Source: Agrobacterium sp. AGB01 (GTDB lineage: Bacteria; Pseudomonadota; Alphaproteobacteria; Rhizobiales; Rhizobiaceae). From it: 64,000 nt of DNA. Made by a program: the position numbers and the translations under genes. The DNA is taken from NCBI RefSeq assembly GCF_014851585.1, contig NZ_JACVAB010000003.1, positions 372,001 through 436,000 of the forward strand. The letters are read 5' to 3'. Below the pieces are notes generated by a model. It was given only the letters and a program-made list of their open reading frames with translations. It did not search any database and was not told the DNA's origin. Shown one piece after another: positions 44,983 through 55,627 of the stretch (position 1 is the stretch's first letter; every line of letters begins with the position of its first letter).

Positions 44983-45188
44983 ACCAATCAGCCCATTCTA
45001 AAACTATTTTGAACATATACCCTAAATGCATACACGTAATAAATGTTCACCAGGAAAACTTTGGGGTCAAGACAAACGGTTATCCCCCGAGTAAACTCCA
45101 AACATGAACTGCATAAAAATTAAGCGATGAACCAACCTTGATATTGATGCATTATGATGACATGAGGCACGAGATCGGAAGGATAGAT

Positions 45189-46382
45189 ATGACCTTATCG
45201 TCACCGGCGAGCCGGGTGAATACACTTGAAAACAGGGTTTCTGAACTGCGTCGATGGCTCGACGAGGATGCCTTGCCATTGTGGATCAAAACGGGTCTAG
45301 CAGCAGATGGTCGTGGCTTCCATGAGCGCATTGGTCAAGACGGAATTCCGATATTCAGTGACGACAGGCGTTCGCGTGTTCAACCGCGACAGACTTATTG
45401 TTTTGCTGCTGCCGGGCACTCTGGATGGACTGGCCCTTGGCAATCAGCCGTTGAGCAGGGTGTCGCTTGGTTTGATAAAACCTATCGGTTGGAAAGCGGC
45501 CTTTATGGCAATCTCGCCTCGGCAGATGGCCAGTTGATTGATCCAACATTTGACCTGTACAATCAGGCTTTTGCACTTTTTGCCTGTGCAGAGCTTTCTA
45601 TCGCAGTGCCTGAAAAGAAAGCGGAAATGCGCGCCAAAGCGCTGTCCATACTGGATGCTCTGAAAAGAGAGTATAAACATCCTGTCGCTGGTTTCGAGGA
45701 AGCCAATCCGCCGCGACAGCCCCTTGGTTCCAATCCCCACATGCATCTGTTCGAGACAATGCAGGCCTGGGAAAAGGTCGATCCGACCGGACCTTGGATG
45801 GAATTGTCTGACGAGATCGCCGCGCTTGCAATGAACCATTTCATTGACGCAGACAGCGGTGTCCTGCGTGAATTTTTCGATCACGATTGGCAGCCAATGC
45901 CAGGAGATGCAGGAAAGGTGGTCGAACCGGGACATCAATTCGAATGGGCATGGCTTCTGGTTCGTTATGGCTCTTCACGGCACTCGCCGGAGGCAATTCA
46001 AAAGGCAAAACGACTGTTCGAAATTGCCGAAACGCACGGGGTTTGCCCAGATCGCAAGATCGTCATAATGGGCCTGAAGGACGACTTCACCGTGAGGGAC
46101 AGCCTGGCACGGTTGTGGCCACAGACCGAATGGCTGAAGGCGTCATTGCAACTAGCACTCAATTCAACCGGCGACGAACGGCAACGATACCTGGCCTCCA
46201 GTTCAAAAGCATTGGATGCGCTTCATCCGTTTCTGCAAACACCCATCAAAGGCCTTTGGTACGACAAGTGGACCAAGGACGGCGGCATGATTGATGAACC
46301 CGCACCAGCCAGCACATTTTATCATATTGTCTGTGCAATCCACGAAGCTGGTGACGTTTTAAAGCGTATCGATAAAAGCTGA
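45189..46382 (+). CDS. AGE-family epimerase/isomerase, probable mannose-6-phosphate isomerase
   Basis: A 397-residue alpha/alpha6-barrel protein of the N-acylglucosamine 2-epimerase family. Typical segments are LPLWIKTGLAADGRGFHERIGQDG, RRSRVQPRQTYCFAAAG, NPHMHLFETMQAWEKV (catalytic His region) and EPGHQFEWAWLLVRYG. Some rhizobial members are phosphomannose isomerases, and the divergent manC gene supports this; mannose isomerase or glucosamine epimerase activity remains possible. I start at the ATG at 45189, with GGAAGGA just upstream; a longer frame from 45138 is unlikely. Confidence 0.83.
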   Translation: MTLSSPASRVNTLENRVSELRRWLDEDALPLWIKTGLAADGRGFHERIGQDGIPIFSDDRRSRVQPRQTYCFAAAGHSGWTGPWQSAVEQGVAWFDKTYRLESGLYGNLASADGQLIDPTFDLYNQAFALFACAELSIAVPEKKAEMRAKALSILDALKREYKHPVAGFEEANPPRQPLGSNPHMHLFETMQAWEKVDPTGPWMELSDEIAALAMNHFIDADSGVLREFFDHDWQPMPGDAGKVVEPGHQFEWAWLLVRYGSSRHSPEAIQKAKRLFEIAETHGVCPDRKIVIMGLKDDFTVRDSLARLWPQTEWLKASLQLALNSTGDERQRYLASSSKALDALHPFLQTPIKGLWYDKWTKDGGMIDEPAPASTFYHIVCAIHEAGDVLKRIDKS

Positions 46383-46408
46383 TAAAACTAGACCATCAAA
46401 AAACAAAA

Positions 46409-46440
46409 ACCGCCGAAAGCCATGCCTCCGGCGGTTTTTT
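46409..46440. terminator. Terminator between the AGE-family gene and dctM
   Basis: ACCGCCG (46409-46415) pairs with CGGCGGT (46429-46435) around a 13-nt loop, followed by T6 on the plus strand and by an A-rich stretch on the other side, so it can serve both convergent operons. Confidence 0.85.
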
Positions 46441-46457
46441 CTTGATATTTCAATCCG

Positions 46458-47738
46458 TTACTTAAAGAGGCTTGGCAGCCAGAGCGACAGCGCTGGAATA
46501 TAGGTTACCGCCAGCAGCACCAGAACGCTCGCGCCGAAGAACGGCCAGATCGTTCGCATCGCCTCTCGTATCGATATTCCTCCGACAGCACATCCGACAA
46601 ACAGCACTGTACCAACAGGTGGCGTGTTGAGACCGATACCGGCATTGAGGATCATCACAACGCCAAAATGTACGGGATCGATGCCAAAGGCTTTCACAAC
46701 TGGCAGCAAGACCGGTGTGGAGATGATCACCATCGGTGCCATGTCCATGAATGTACCAAGCAACAGCAGAATGATGTTGATGACAAGCAAAACGATGATC
46801 GGGTTATCCGAGATCGCACTGATGGCACTGATCATAAGGGTCTGCACCTGAAGAAAAGCCATTAACCAACCAAATGCAGCGGCTGTACCGATAACCAGCA
46901 ACACCATGGCAGTCGTACGCACGGCCCCCATCACCGCCTCAACAAAACCTTCCCAGTTCAGCTCGCGGTAGACCAACATTGCAACCAGAAAGGCGTAGAG
47001 CACCGCAATGCACGAACTTTCCGTTGCGGTAAAAACACCGGACCGAACACCACCAAAGATAATGCCGATCAACAGGATGCCCGGAAACGAAGCAAGCAAG
47101 TAATAAAACAGCTTGGAAAAGCCCGGAAACGGCTCAGATGGATAACCCTTTCGACGTGCAACAATATAGGCGGTTACCATCAAGGCAGCTGCAAGCAGGA
47201 AACCCGGAATAATCCCTGCAGTAAACAAATCTGCGACCGAGACATTACCGCCAGCGGCGATCGAATAAAGGATCATGTTGTGCGATGGCGGAATCATCAG
47301 CGCAATGATCGCCGCATTGACGGTGACGTTGACGGCGTAATCCTTGTCATAACCACGTGCAGCCATCTGAGGGATCATCAGACCACCCACAGCCGATGCG
47401 TCAGCAACTGCGGAACCAGAAATACCGCCGAACAATGTTGACGCCACAATGTTGACCTGCCCTAGCCCTCCACGCATGTGACCGACAAGGCCTGCCGCGA
47501 ACCGTATGAGACGATGTGCAATACCGCCGCGCACCATCAGGTCACCCGCAAAGATGAAAAACGGAATAGCCATCATGGCAAACACGCTCATGCCCGAATT
47601 CATTTGCTGGAAGATAACAACCGGCGGAAGCCCCATATAGAGAACGGTGGCAAGGGAAGCGATGCCGAGGCAAAATGCGATAGGTGTGCCGATCAACATT
47701 AACAGGGTAAAGACCCCGAAAAGAATAGTGTATGCCAT
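46458..47738 (-). CDS. dctM: TRAP transporter large membrane subunit DctM
   Basis: A 426-residue membrane protein with about 12 hydrophobic segments, the usual DctM length and sequence pattern (AMMAIPFFIFAGDLMVRGGIAHRLIRFA, GGISGSAVADASAVGGLMIPQM, ALMIPPSHNMILYSIAAGGNVSVADLFTAGIIPG, GIGLNTPPVGTVLFVGCAVGGIS). It is the sodium-driven channel of a TRAP importer. It follows dctQ directly (adjacent stop and start). Because the operon encodes uronate and aldarate enzymes, the cargo is probably galacturonate, glucuronate or the aldarate. Confidence 0.95.
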   Translation of the reverse strand: MAYTILFGVFTLLMLIGTPIAFCLGIASLATVLYMGLPPVVIFQQMNSGMSVFAMMAIPFFIFAGDLMVRGGIAHRLIRFAAGLVGHMRGGLGQVNIVASTLFGGISGSAVADASAVGGLMIPQMAARGYDKDYAVNVTVNAAIIALMIPPSHNMILYSIAAGGNVSVADLFTAGIIPGFLLAAALMVTAYIVARRKGYPSEPFPGFSKLFYYLLASFPGILLIGIIFGGVRSGVFTATESSCIAVLYAFLVAMLVYRELNWEGFVEAVMGAVRTTAMVLLVIGTAAAFGWLMAFLQVQTLMISAISAISDNPIIVLLVINIILLLLGTFMDMAPMVIISTPVLLPVVKAFGIDPVHFGVVMILNAGIGLNTPPVGTVLFVGCAVGGISIREAMRTIWPFFGASVLVLLAVTYIPALSLWLPSLFK

Positions 47739-48260
47739 TTACGCAGCCTCCTGCACGATCACATCCGCCGCAATTTCCTCGCCAAGAGCAACATCAATGA
47801 ATCGCTCAGTGCCAAAGAGTGCAATAAGAAAACCACCACCGATCAGCGGGAAAAAGTCCACACCGCCAGGCCATCCCAGAACCGGAATCGTCGCCGTCCA
47901 TGTGCCCATGCAAAGCTGCACACCGTAAAAGGTCATCGCCGCCCCAAAGAAGACAATGAGACCAAGACTGATCATATCCATTATTTTCTGGATGCCGGGT
48001 CTCATCATGTAGCGAATGATATCCAGCCCAAGATGTACGCTTTCACGCACGCCAACAGCTGCCCCAAGCATGATGAACCAGGCCATAAGATGAATGGACA
48101 AAGGTTCGGACCAACTTGGGGAATCATTCAATATGTAGCGGCTGAAAACCTGCCAGCCAATAATCAGCGTCATAATAACCATGCCGACGCCAGCGACATA
48201 AAGCGATGCACGATTGAGCGCACCAAGACCGGGGCGTATCGCCCTCATAAAATTTCGCAT
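47739..48260 (-). CDS. dctQ: TRAP transporter small membrane subunit DctQ
   Basis: A 173-residue protein with four membrane segments and the family's WQVFSRYILNDSPSWSEPLSIHLMAWFIMLGAAVGVRESVHLGLD pattern. I start at the ATG at 48260, preceded by GGAGGAC; a GTG at 48275 would lie within that site. DctQ pairs with DctM in the inner membrane. It follows dctP after an 85-nt gap holding a terminator-like hairpin. Confidence 0.94.
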   Translation of the reverse strand: MRNFMRAIRPGLGALNRASLYVAGVGMVIMTLIIGWQVFSRYILNDSPSWSEPLSIHLMAWFIMLGAAVGVRESVHLGLDIIRYMMRPGIQKIMDMISLGLIVFFGAAMTFYGVQLCMGTWTATIPVLGWPGGVDFFPLIGGGFLIALFGTERFIDVALGEEIAADVIVQEAA

Positions 48261-48300
48261 GTTCCCGTCCTCCACAACTCCAGCCCATGCAGCTGGAGAT

Positions 48301-48331
48301 AAAAAAAGACCGGCTCAATAATGAGCCGGTC
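48301..48331 (-). terminator. Terminator-like hairpin between dctP and dctQ
   Basis: GACCGGCTC (48308-48316) and GAGCCGGTC (48323-48331) form a 9-bp stem with a 6-nt loop. On the transcribed minus strand it is followed by seven T residues (complement of 48301-48307). It should stop part of the transcripts after dctP, giving an excess of binding protein. Confidence 0.8.
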
Positions 48332-48345
48332 CTTCGTGTAACTGT

Positions 48346-49323
48346 TCACTTGACCGCCTGAACGCGCTCCAGAAGATCTTTCATCTTCGGATCGGTTACG
48401 AACTTGTCGTAAACCGGCTTCATAACGGCAGCGAATTCCTCCTTATTGACTTTGATGACATTGACGCCACCGGCACGAACTTTTTCTTCGGAAGCCTTTT
48501 CACGAGCACTCCAAAGTTCGCGCATTTTGCCAACAGAATCCTTGGCAGCCTGACGAACAAGCGTCTGATCTTCAGGCGACAGCTTGTCCCAGGACACCTT
48601 GGATATAACGAGGATTTCAGGGTTCAGAGAGTGTTCAGTAAGAGTGTAGTTCTTGGCCACTTCGAAGTGACGGGCGGATTCGTACGAAGGCCAGTTGTTT
48701 TCCGCGCCATCGACAACGCCGGTTTCCAGCGACGAATAAACTTCGCCCATAGGCATCGGTGTCGGGTTGGCACCAAACGCTTGCATCATCGCGATCCAAA
48801 GGTCGGATTGCTGAACGCGAATTTTCAGGCCCTTGAGGTCGTCGAGTTTTTCGATTGGCTTTTTGGTGGTGTAGAAAGACCGCGCCCCGGAATCATAAAA
48901 TGCCAGACCAATCAAACCATGGGGTTCGAAGGCAGCCAGCACCTCATCACCAATCGGACCGTCCACCGTGTTGTGCATATGCTCGGTGGAGCGGAACAGG
49001 AATGGTAGACCCAAAACGGTCGTTTCCTTGACCAGGTTATTGAAGGGAGCCGCGTTAACGCGGTTCATGTCGATGACGCCGAAGCGGGTCTGTTCGATGG
49101 TGTCTTTTTCGCCGCCAAGTACAGCGTTGTTCATGACCTGTATTTTAATGCGGCCATTGGTGCGCTCAGAAAGCAGCTCACCCATATATTTGACGGCTTC
49201 GACCGTCGGGTAGCCATCCGGATGGATATCAGCAGAACGCAAGTTAATCTCCTGCGCCTGCGCAGAAACACTGCCAAGGGCCATGCCCATGGCAACGCAA
49301 AGCATGCCAGCAATCTTTTTCAT
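48346..49323 (-). CDS. dctP: TRAP transporter periplasmic substrate-binding protein DctP
   Basis: A 325-residue binding protein. The ATG at 49323 follows GAGGAGG and opens a signal peptide (MKKIAGMLCVAMGMALGSVS, cleavage near AQA-QEI). Mature markers are LRSADIHPDGYPTVEAVKYMGELL, the DctP central LKGLKIRVQQSDLWIAMMQAFGANPTPMPMGEVYSSLETGVVDGAENNWPSYES with the arginine that binds the ligand carboxylate. Similar proteins in uronate operons bind galacturonate or glucuronate; the ligand here is inferred from context. Confidence 0.94.
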   Translation of the reverse strand: MKKIAGMLCVAMGMALGSVSAQAQEINLRSADIHPDGYPTVEAVKYMGELLSERTNGRIKIQVMNNAVLGGEKDTIEQTRFGVIDMNRVNAAPFNNLVKETTVLGLPFLFRSTEHMHNTVDGPIGDEVLAAFEPHGLIGLAFYDSGARSFYTTKKPIEKLDDLKGLKIRVQQSDLWIAMMQAFGANPTPMPMGEVYSSLETGVVDGAENNWPSYESARHFEVAKNYTLTEHSLNPEILVISKVSWDKLSPEDQTLVRQAAKDSVGKMRELWSAREKASEEKVRAGGVNVIKVNKEEFAAVMKPVYDKFVTDPKMKDLLERVQAVK

Positions 49324-49470
49324 TATTAGTCCTCCTCCGTTAAAACGGCCCGACCTTCCCCAGGTCCCGGGTCCGCTGTCGTCCTGCCCGTTCGGGCGGG
49401 TATGCAATGCCTTTCATTCGCTGGGCACAATGCGCGGGAGCCTCCACTCCCCCGGCGCATGCGGTTAAAC

Positions 49471-50346
49471 TTATGCCGCTGTAAATGCAGGCAGATTAAA
49501 GAGAGTCTCAGGGTTGGAAACCAACGCAAGCCTGCGGGCGGCATCGTCAGCAAACCAGCCAAGGACGGTGTCAGCCAAAGCCGCATCGTCAGGATAATCA
49601 GCAGTTGTTTTCGCCAGATTGTGTGGCCAGTTCGTGCCCCAGACGATGCGCTCAGGCGCAAAGGCCGCAATCTCACGCGCAACAGCAGCAACATCCTCAT
49701 AGTCAGGACCAGCGCTTTTGGCGGATTCGTAAACACCTGCAAATTTAAACCAGCAATTACCCGTATCGATCAGACGCTTCAGCACATCGATCTGAGGGCT
49801 TTGCGGTGTCACGCCACAAAAGAACTTGCCATGATGATCAAGCACCCAGCGGGATTTCAAACGCGACAGGCGTTCTTCGTGATCCCCAATGTTACTGCCA
49901 TCGAACTGCACGGCAACCATCCAGTTGCGCGCCGATGCCCGGGCATCCACATCTTCCAGTGCCTCAAGACCAACCGCACCGCCAGGCAGATCCATTATAC
50001 GTGCGCCAACAACGCCGGCGTCTGCCAGCGCATCGAGATCACGATCATTTGTATCAGCTGAAATCACCGCAACGCCGCGCGCCACCTCGCCCATTTCTGA
50101 GAGGCAAGCGACGAGATTGCCATTGTCACGCTGGTGAGCATTGCCTTGGGTAATGATGACGCGATCGATACCGATCCATTTCATGAAGCTGCGATATTGC
50201 TCAGCGTCCGGCAGAGTACCCGCTGGCAAATCAGGGCCGCCCGGCAAAGCCGGAAAACCTGGCAGATACATATGCATCTGCGTATCCACTGCGCCTTTGG
50301 GCAATGTAATTTTCGGAGCGGGGCCAGAGAGGGTCCTGACAACCAT
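49471..50346 (-). CDS. gli: D-galactarolactone isomerase (amidohydrolase superfamily)
   Basis: A 291-residue COG3618-type amidohydrolase. The N-terminal metal motif is degenerate, DTQMHMY instead of DxHxH, as I recall for the Agrobacterium galactaro-delta-lactone isomerase, and the internal GIDRVIITQGNAHQRDNGN, GARIMDLPGGAVGLEAL, WVLDHHGKFF and VWGTNWPHN segments also fit that enzyme. It converts D-galactaro-1,5-lactone, the product of uronate dehydrogenase, to the 1,4-lactone used by the cycloisomerase encoded next to it. It lies one base after gci. Confidence 0.85.
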   Translation of the reverse strand: MVVRTLSGPAPKITLPKGAVDTQMHMYLPGFPALPGGPDLPAGTLPDAEQYRSFMKWIGIDRVIITQGNAHQRDNGNLVACLSEMGEVARGVAVISADTNDRDLDALADAGVVGARIMDLPGGAVGLEALEDVDARASARNWMVAVQFDGSNIGDHEERLSRLKSRWVLDHHGKFFCGVTPQSPQIDVLKRLIDTGNCWFKFAGVYESAKSAGPDYEDVAAVAREIAAFAPERIVWGTNWPHNLAKTTADYPDDAALADTVLGWFADDAARRLALVSNPETLFNLPAFTAA

Positions 50347-50347
50347 A

Positions 50348-52407
<2,060 letters not shown>

Positions 52408-52426
52408 CTACGTACTCAGTTAACTT

Positions 52427-52470
52427 GTCATACGTCTAGGTCGGAAAAGTGTCAATAGTTATCATACATG
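52427..52470 (-). promoter_or_regulatory. kdgD promoter with two regulator boxes
   Basis: On the minus strand TTGACA (52450-52455) and TATGAC (52427-52432) are 17 nt apart. GTATGACAAG overlaps the -10 box, and GTATGATAACT lies just before the -35 box (within 52457-52470). The latter runs into the 3' end of the GntR gene, including its stop codon. The box spacing suggests repression by the neighbouring regulator. Confidence 0.7.
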
Positions 52471-53202
52471 TTTTCGCTGCTCGCGCAGCAACGCCCTGTA
52501 CCGAGCCTGGCTACCGCGCAAATGAGCGCGCATCGCTTCTCTCGCCGCATCCTCATCACCATTGGAAATAGCCACAACGATTCGATCATGTTCCTTATCA
52601 AGAAGCTTGATATAGGCCGCTTGATCAGCTTCGGACTCGTCACTGCTTAGCGCCGCACGCGGAATGGCATTGCGGCCAATCATCGTCAAAAACTCCGGAA
52701 ACCTCGAATTGTTGGCAGCCTCAGCGATAGCAATATGCAACGCGAAATCCGCCTCAGAACTGGATGTACCGGCATCAAGACAGGCACGAACGGCGTGATG
52801 ACATTCAAAAATTACTTCTTCCTGCGCGGGCGAGCGACGAAGCGCTGCTAAGCCGGCAGCCTCAACCTCAACCGCCGTACGCAATTCAAGCAACTCAATC
52901 ATTGAAGAAACGCGAGCTGGATCAACAGCATGCAAGGAAAGGAGACTATCGTTAGCGACAGGCGTCGTCAGAACGAATACGCCAGCTCCTCGCCTCGCCT
53001 CGACCAGTTTATCAGCGCGCAAGGCAGCGATCGCCTCTCGTACAACGGTGCGGCTTACGCCATGCGCCTCAACGAGCTGCGCCTCACTGGGCAATTTTGT
53101 GCCGGGAGGAAACTGCCCTGCGGCGATTGCCTGGCGCAGATTTTCACCCAGCCGCTCCGTCAACGTGCCCGCACCACCTTCTATTCTGGTCTGCGTGTTC
53201 AT
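52462..53202 (-). CDS. GntR-family (FadR/FCD) regulator of uronate catabolism
   Basis: A 246-residue regulator from the ATG at 53202 (AGGCGGGG upstream). The winged helix-turn-helix is GTKLPSEAQLVEAHGVSRTVVREAIAALRADKLVEARRGAGVFV (about residues 34-77); the FCD domain follows with DFALHIAIAEAANNSRF and AMRAHLRGSQARY. It lies between kdgD and the divergent udh gene. Three shared boxes (GTATGAYAAS) at both promoters are its likely operators. The effector is presumably a uronate pathway intermediate. Confidence 0.9.
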   Translation of the reverse strand: MNTQTRIEGGAGTLTERLGENLRQAIAAGQFPPGTKLPSEAQLVEAHGVSRTVVREAIAALRADKLVEARRGAGVFVLTTPVANDSLLSLHAVDPARVSSMIELLELRTAVEVEAAGLAALRRSPAQEEVIFECHHAVRACLDAGTSSSEADFALHIAIAEAANNSRFPEFLTMIGRNAIPRAALSSDESEADQAAYIKLLDKEHDRIVVAISNGDEDAAREAMRAHLRGSQARYRALLREQRKHV

Positions 53203-53298
53203 CCCCGCCTCTTTCCCTATCCCGTTCATGCAAATGCCAATTTCCGGGTTGGCTATCACAGAAATTACGCAGAACCCACACCTTACCAATCACACTGG

Positions 53299-53330
53299 TT
53301 GACCACACCATATCAAGATGTATGATAACT
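53299..53330 (+). promoter_or_regulatory. udh promoter with regulator box over the -10 element
   Basis: TTGACC (53299-53304) is followed after 16 nt by TATGAT (53321-53326). The box GTATGATAACT (53320-53330) covers the -10 element and is identical to one at the kdgD promoter, so both divergent units should answer to the same GntR regulator. Confidence 0.7.
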
Positions 53331-53393
53331 TAAAAGCCATATTACATTAAATCATTATACAGCCTGTGAGGGCTGGCGACGGGAGGAAGAATT

Positions 53394-54194
53394 TTGAAGC
53401 GACTTCTGGTAACGGGAGCAGCCGGTGGGCTTGGACGCGCCATGCGCGACAGATTCTCCAAAATGGCAGACGAAGTGCGTCTTTCCGATATCGTCGAGAT
53501 ACAAGGTTCGCTGGCGGCCAACGAGACCTTCGTGCGTTGCGACCTTGCTGACGCAGCAGCGGTACACACATTGGTGCAAGGATGCGACGGTATCATTCAT
53601 CTTGGCGGCATTTCAGTTGAGGATAAGTTCTCAAAAATACTGAACGCCAATCTGCTTGGTCTCTACAATCTCTATGAGGCGGCACGCGCCAACGGTCAGC
53701 CACGCATTATCTTTGCAAGCTCCAACCACACCATCGGATTTTATCGCCAGGACCAGCATATCGACGCCAGCGCACCAATGCGCCCGGATGGGCTTTACGG
53801 TGTGTCAAAATGCTTTGGGGAAGCGCTCGCCCGAATGTATTTTGAAAAATTCGGACAGGAGACTGCCCTTGTGCGCATCGGCAGCTGCGTCGAGAAACCG
53901 GTCAATTACCGGATGCTGTCGAGCTGGATGTCCTATGATGATTTCGCATCATTGATCAATTGTGCGTTCCGCGCGCCGCTGCTCGGTTGCCCGATCATAT
54001 GGGGCGTTTCCAACAATGACAGTCGTTGGTGGGACAATTCTCAAGCGGAGTATCTGGGCTGGCGCCCAAAGGACAACGCGGAAATTTACCGTGCCGAGTT
54101 GGAAAAAACCTTACCTCGTCCCGGCACCGACGAACCGTTATCGCTTTATCAAGGCGGTCAGTTCGTCAAGGACCCGATTTTTACAGAAGACTAA
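53394..54194 (+). CDS. udh: Uronate dehydrogenase
   Basis: A 266-residue SDR starting at TTG 53394 with GGGAGGA upstream. The NAD-binding VTGAAGGLGRAMRDR, the substrate-site SSNHTIGFY, the active pair Tyr135/Lys139 (YGVSKCFGE), RIGSCVEKPVNYRMLSSW and the end GGQFVKDPIF match the Agrobacterium uronate dehydrogenase closely. It oxidises D-galacturonate or D-glucuronate with NAD+ to the aldaro-1,5-lactone, the first step of the pathway completed by gli, gci and kdgD. It stands apart from that operon on the opposite strand, beyond the regulator gene. Confidence 0.95.
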   Translation: MKRLLVTGAAGGLGRAMRDRFSKMADEVRLSDIVEIQGSLAANETFVRCDLADAAAVHTLVQGCDGIIHLGGISVEDKFSKILNANLLGLYNLYEAARANGQPRIIFASSNHTIGFYRQDQHIDASAPMRPDGLYGVSKCFGEALARMYFEKFGQETALVRIGSCVEKPVNYRMLSSWMSYDDFASLINCAFRAPLLGCPIIWGVSNNDSRWWDNSQAEYLGWRPKDNAEIYRAELEKTLPRPGTDEPLSLYQGGQFVKDPIFTED

Positions 54195-54221
54195 GCTACG
54201 GAAAGCCACCTTTCCCGCATC

Positions 54222-54848
54222 TCACAACTCGATTGTCTCGACCCGCAAATCTGCGGGTCTTGAATTTCTGATCACTCGCTCGCCATTGGGCAGGTCATTG
54301 CCGTAAAGCTTGTGAGCAATGCCGTCGGCGTCCATACCAATGTCCGTCCAACGCTGGGTCAACCGTTCAGTCAGGACATCGGCATCAGGACCGATAAATA
54401 TCGTGTAATCAAAGCAGCCATCGAGCCTGGCCCACGGACCTTCGTTCAACAGCAGGTAATTGCCTTCCACCAGAATGAAACGCGTGTCTGCGGCGATCGC
54501 CCGAGCAGAGGCAATGGCAATTTCCCGTGACCGGTCAAACACCGGCACAAGCACTTCCTGATCAGCTTTGTGAACTGCAGCAATAATGTCCAGGAAGCCC
54601 CTGACATCAAAGGTTTCCGGCGCTCCTTTGCGCGGTAAAAGTCCACGCCTCTCCAGCAGTCCGTTGTCCAGATGGAAGCCATCCATCGGCAGAATTTCCG
54701 CACTGAGTCCTTTTTCCAAAAGACGCTCACGCAGTGCCTCAGACACGGTTGACTTGCCGGCAGCCGGCGGTCCCGCAATGGCGATAATGAAACGCGGGCG
54801 TTCAGCCGCGCGTTTCATGATGTCTGCAACCAGATCTTCCAGTCTCAT
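54222..54848 (-). CDS. frcK: FrcK-like P-loop kinase of the fructose operon
   Basis: A 208-residue P-loop kinase of the uridine kinase/pantothenate kinase-like group. The P-loop is IAGPPAAGKSTVSEALRERL near residue 23, followed by LPMDGFHLDNGLLERRGLLPRKGAPETFD and ILVEGNYLLLNEGPWARL. I start at the ATG at 54848, overlapping the frcA stop by 4 nt; a longer frame from 54938 lies inside frcA. In Sinorhizobium the equivalent frcK closes the frcBCAK operon; phosphorylation of the imported sugar is proposed there but the substrate is not certain. Confidence 0.87.
   Translation of the reverse strand: MRLEDLVADIMKRAAERPRFIIAIAGPPAAGKSTVSEALRERLLEKGLSAEILPMDGFHLDNGLLERRGLLPRKGAPETFDVRGFLDIIAAVHKADQEVLVPVFDRSREIAIASARAIAADTRFILVEGNYLLLNEGPWARLDGCFDYTIFIGPDADVLTERLTQRWTDIGMDADGIAHKLYGNDLPNGERVIRNSRPADLRVETIEL
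54240..54259 (+). terminator. Possible udh terminator inside the frcK 3' end
   Basis: GACCCGC (54240-54246) pairs with GCGGGTC (54253-54259), 6-nt loop, followed by TTGAATTT. It lies in the last codons of convergent frcK. The weak T tract makes it uncertain. Confidence 0.35.
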
Positions 54849-55627
54849 GCGGCAACTACATCCTTTGGTGCTTCTCTTGCACCCGTCATGAATGCCACAG
54901 CATCCGACATTGAATAATCCTTCGGTTTGATAACACACAACCGCCGTCCAAGCCGGTGGATGTGAATGCGATCTGCCACCTCGAACACATGCGGCATGTT
55001 ATGTGAAATCAGCACGATCGGAAGCCCTCTGGATCGAACTTCCTGAATAAGCTCCAGGACACGCCGGCTTTCCTTTACACCGAGTGCTGCAGTCGGCTCA
55101 TCAAGAATGATAACTTTTGAGCCAAATGCTGCAGCACGGGCCACGGCAACACCCTGACGCTGACCGCCGGACAACGTCTCTACCGCCTGATTGATGTTCT
55201 GAATCGTCATCAAACCAAGCTCGGAGAGCTTTTCCCGTGAGAACTTCTCCATGGCTGGACGATCGAGTGTGCGCAACAGACTGCCACGCAAACCGGGCTT
55301 TCTGATCTCGCGACCGAGGAACATGTTGTCGGCGATAGACAAGGCCGGAGACAGCGCGAGGTTCTGATACACGGTTTCGATACCAGCCTTGCGCGCCTCG
55401 ATTGGCGAGCGAAATTGAACCGGCTGGCCGTGCAGCCGAATTTCACCTTCATCCGGTGTGATGGCGCCGGAAAGCGCCTTGATCAGTGAGGACTTTCCCG
55501 CGCCGTTGTCACCAATCACCGCCAGAATTTCGCCGGGATAGAGGTCAAAGTCTGCGTTATCGAGAGCGGTGACGCGGCCATAACGTTTAACAATACCGCG
55601 GGCTGTGAGAATGGGTTCGTTCGACAT
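54845..55627 (-). CDS. frcA: Fructose ABC transporter ATPase FrcA
   Basis: A 260-residue ATPase with a single ABC domain: Walker A GDNGAGKSSLIKAL (near residue 38), signature ETLSGGQRQGVAVARA and Walker B VIILDEPTAALG. Most CUT2 sugar importers (RbsA, XylG) have two fused domains, so the single-domain length is a mark of the Frc branch. I start at the ATG at 55627, sharing one base with the frcC stop (TGATG); an extension to 55651 lies in frcC. It powers FrcC. Confidence 0.92.
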   Translation of the reverse strand: MSNEPILTARGIVKRYGRVTALDNADFDLYPGEILAVIGDNGAGKSSLIKALSGAITPDEGEIRLHGQPVQFRSPIEARKAGIETVYQNLALSPALSIADNMFLGREIRKPGLRGSLLRTLDRPAMEKFSREKLSELGLMTIQNINQAVETLSGGQRQGVAVARAAAFGSKVIILDEPTAALGVKESRRVLELIQEVRSRGLPIVLISHNMPHVFEVADRIHIHRLGRRLCVIKPKDYSMSDAVAFMTGAREAPKDVVAA

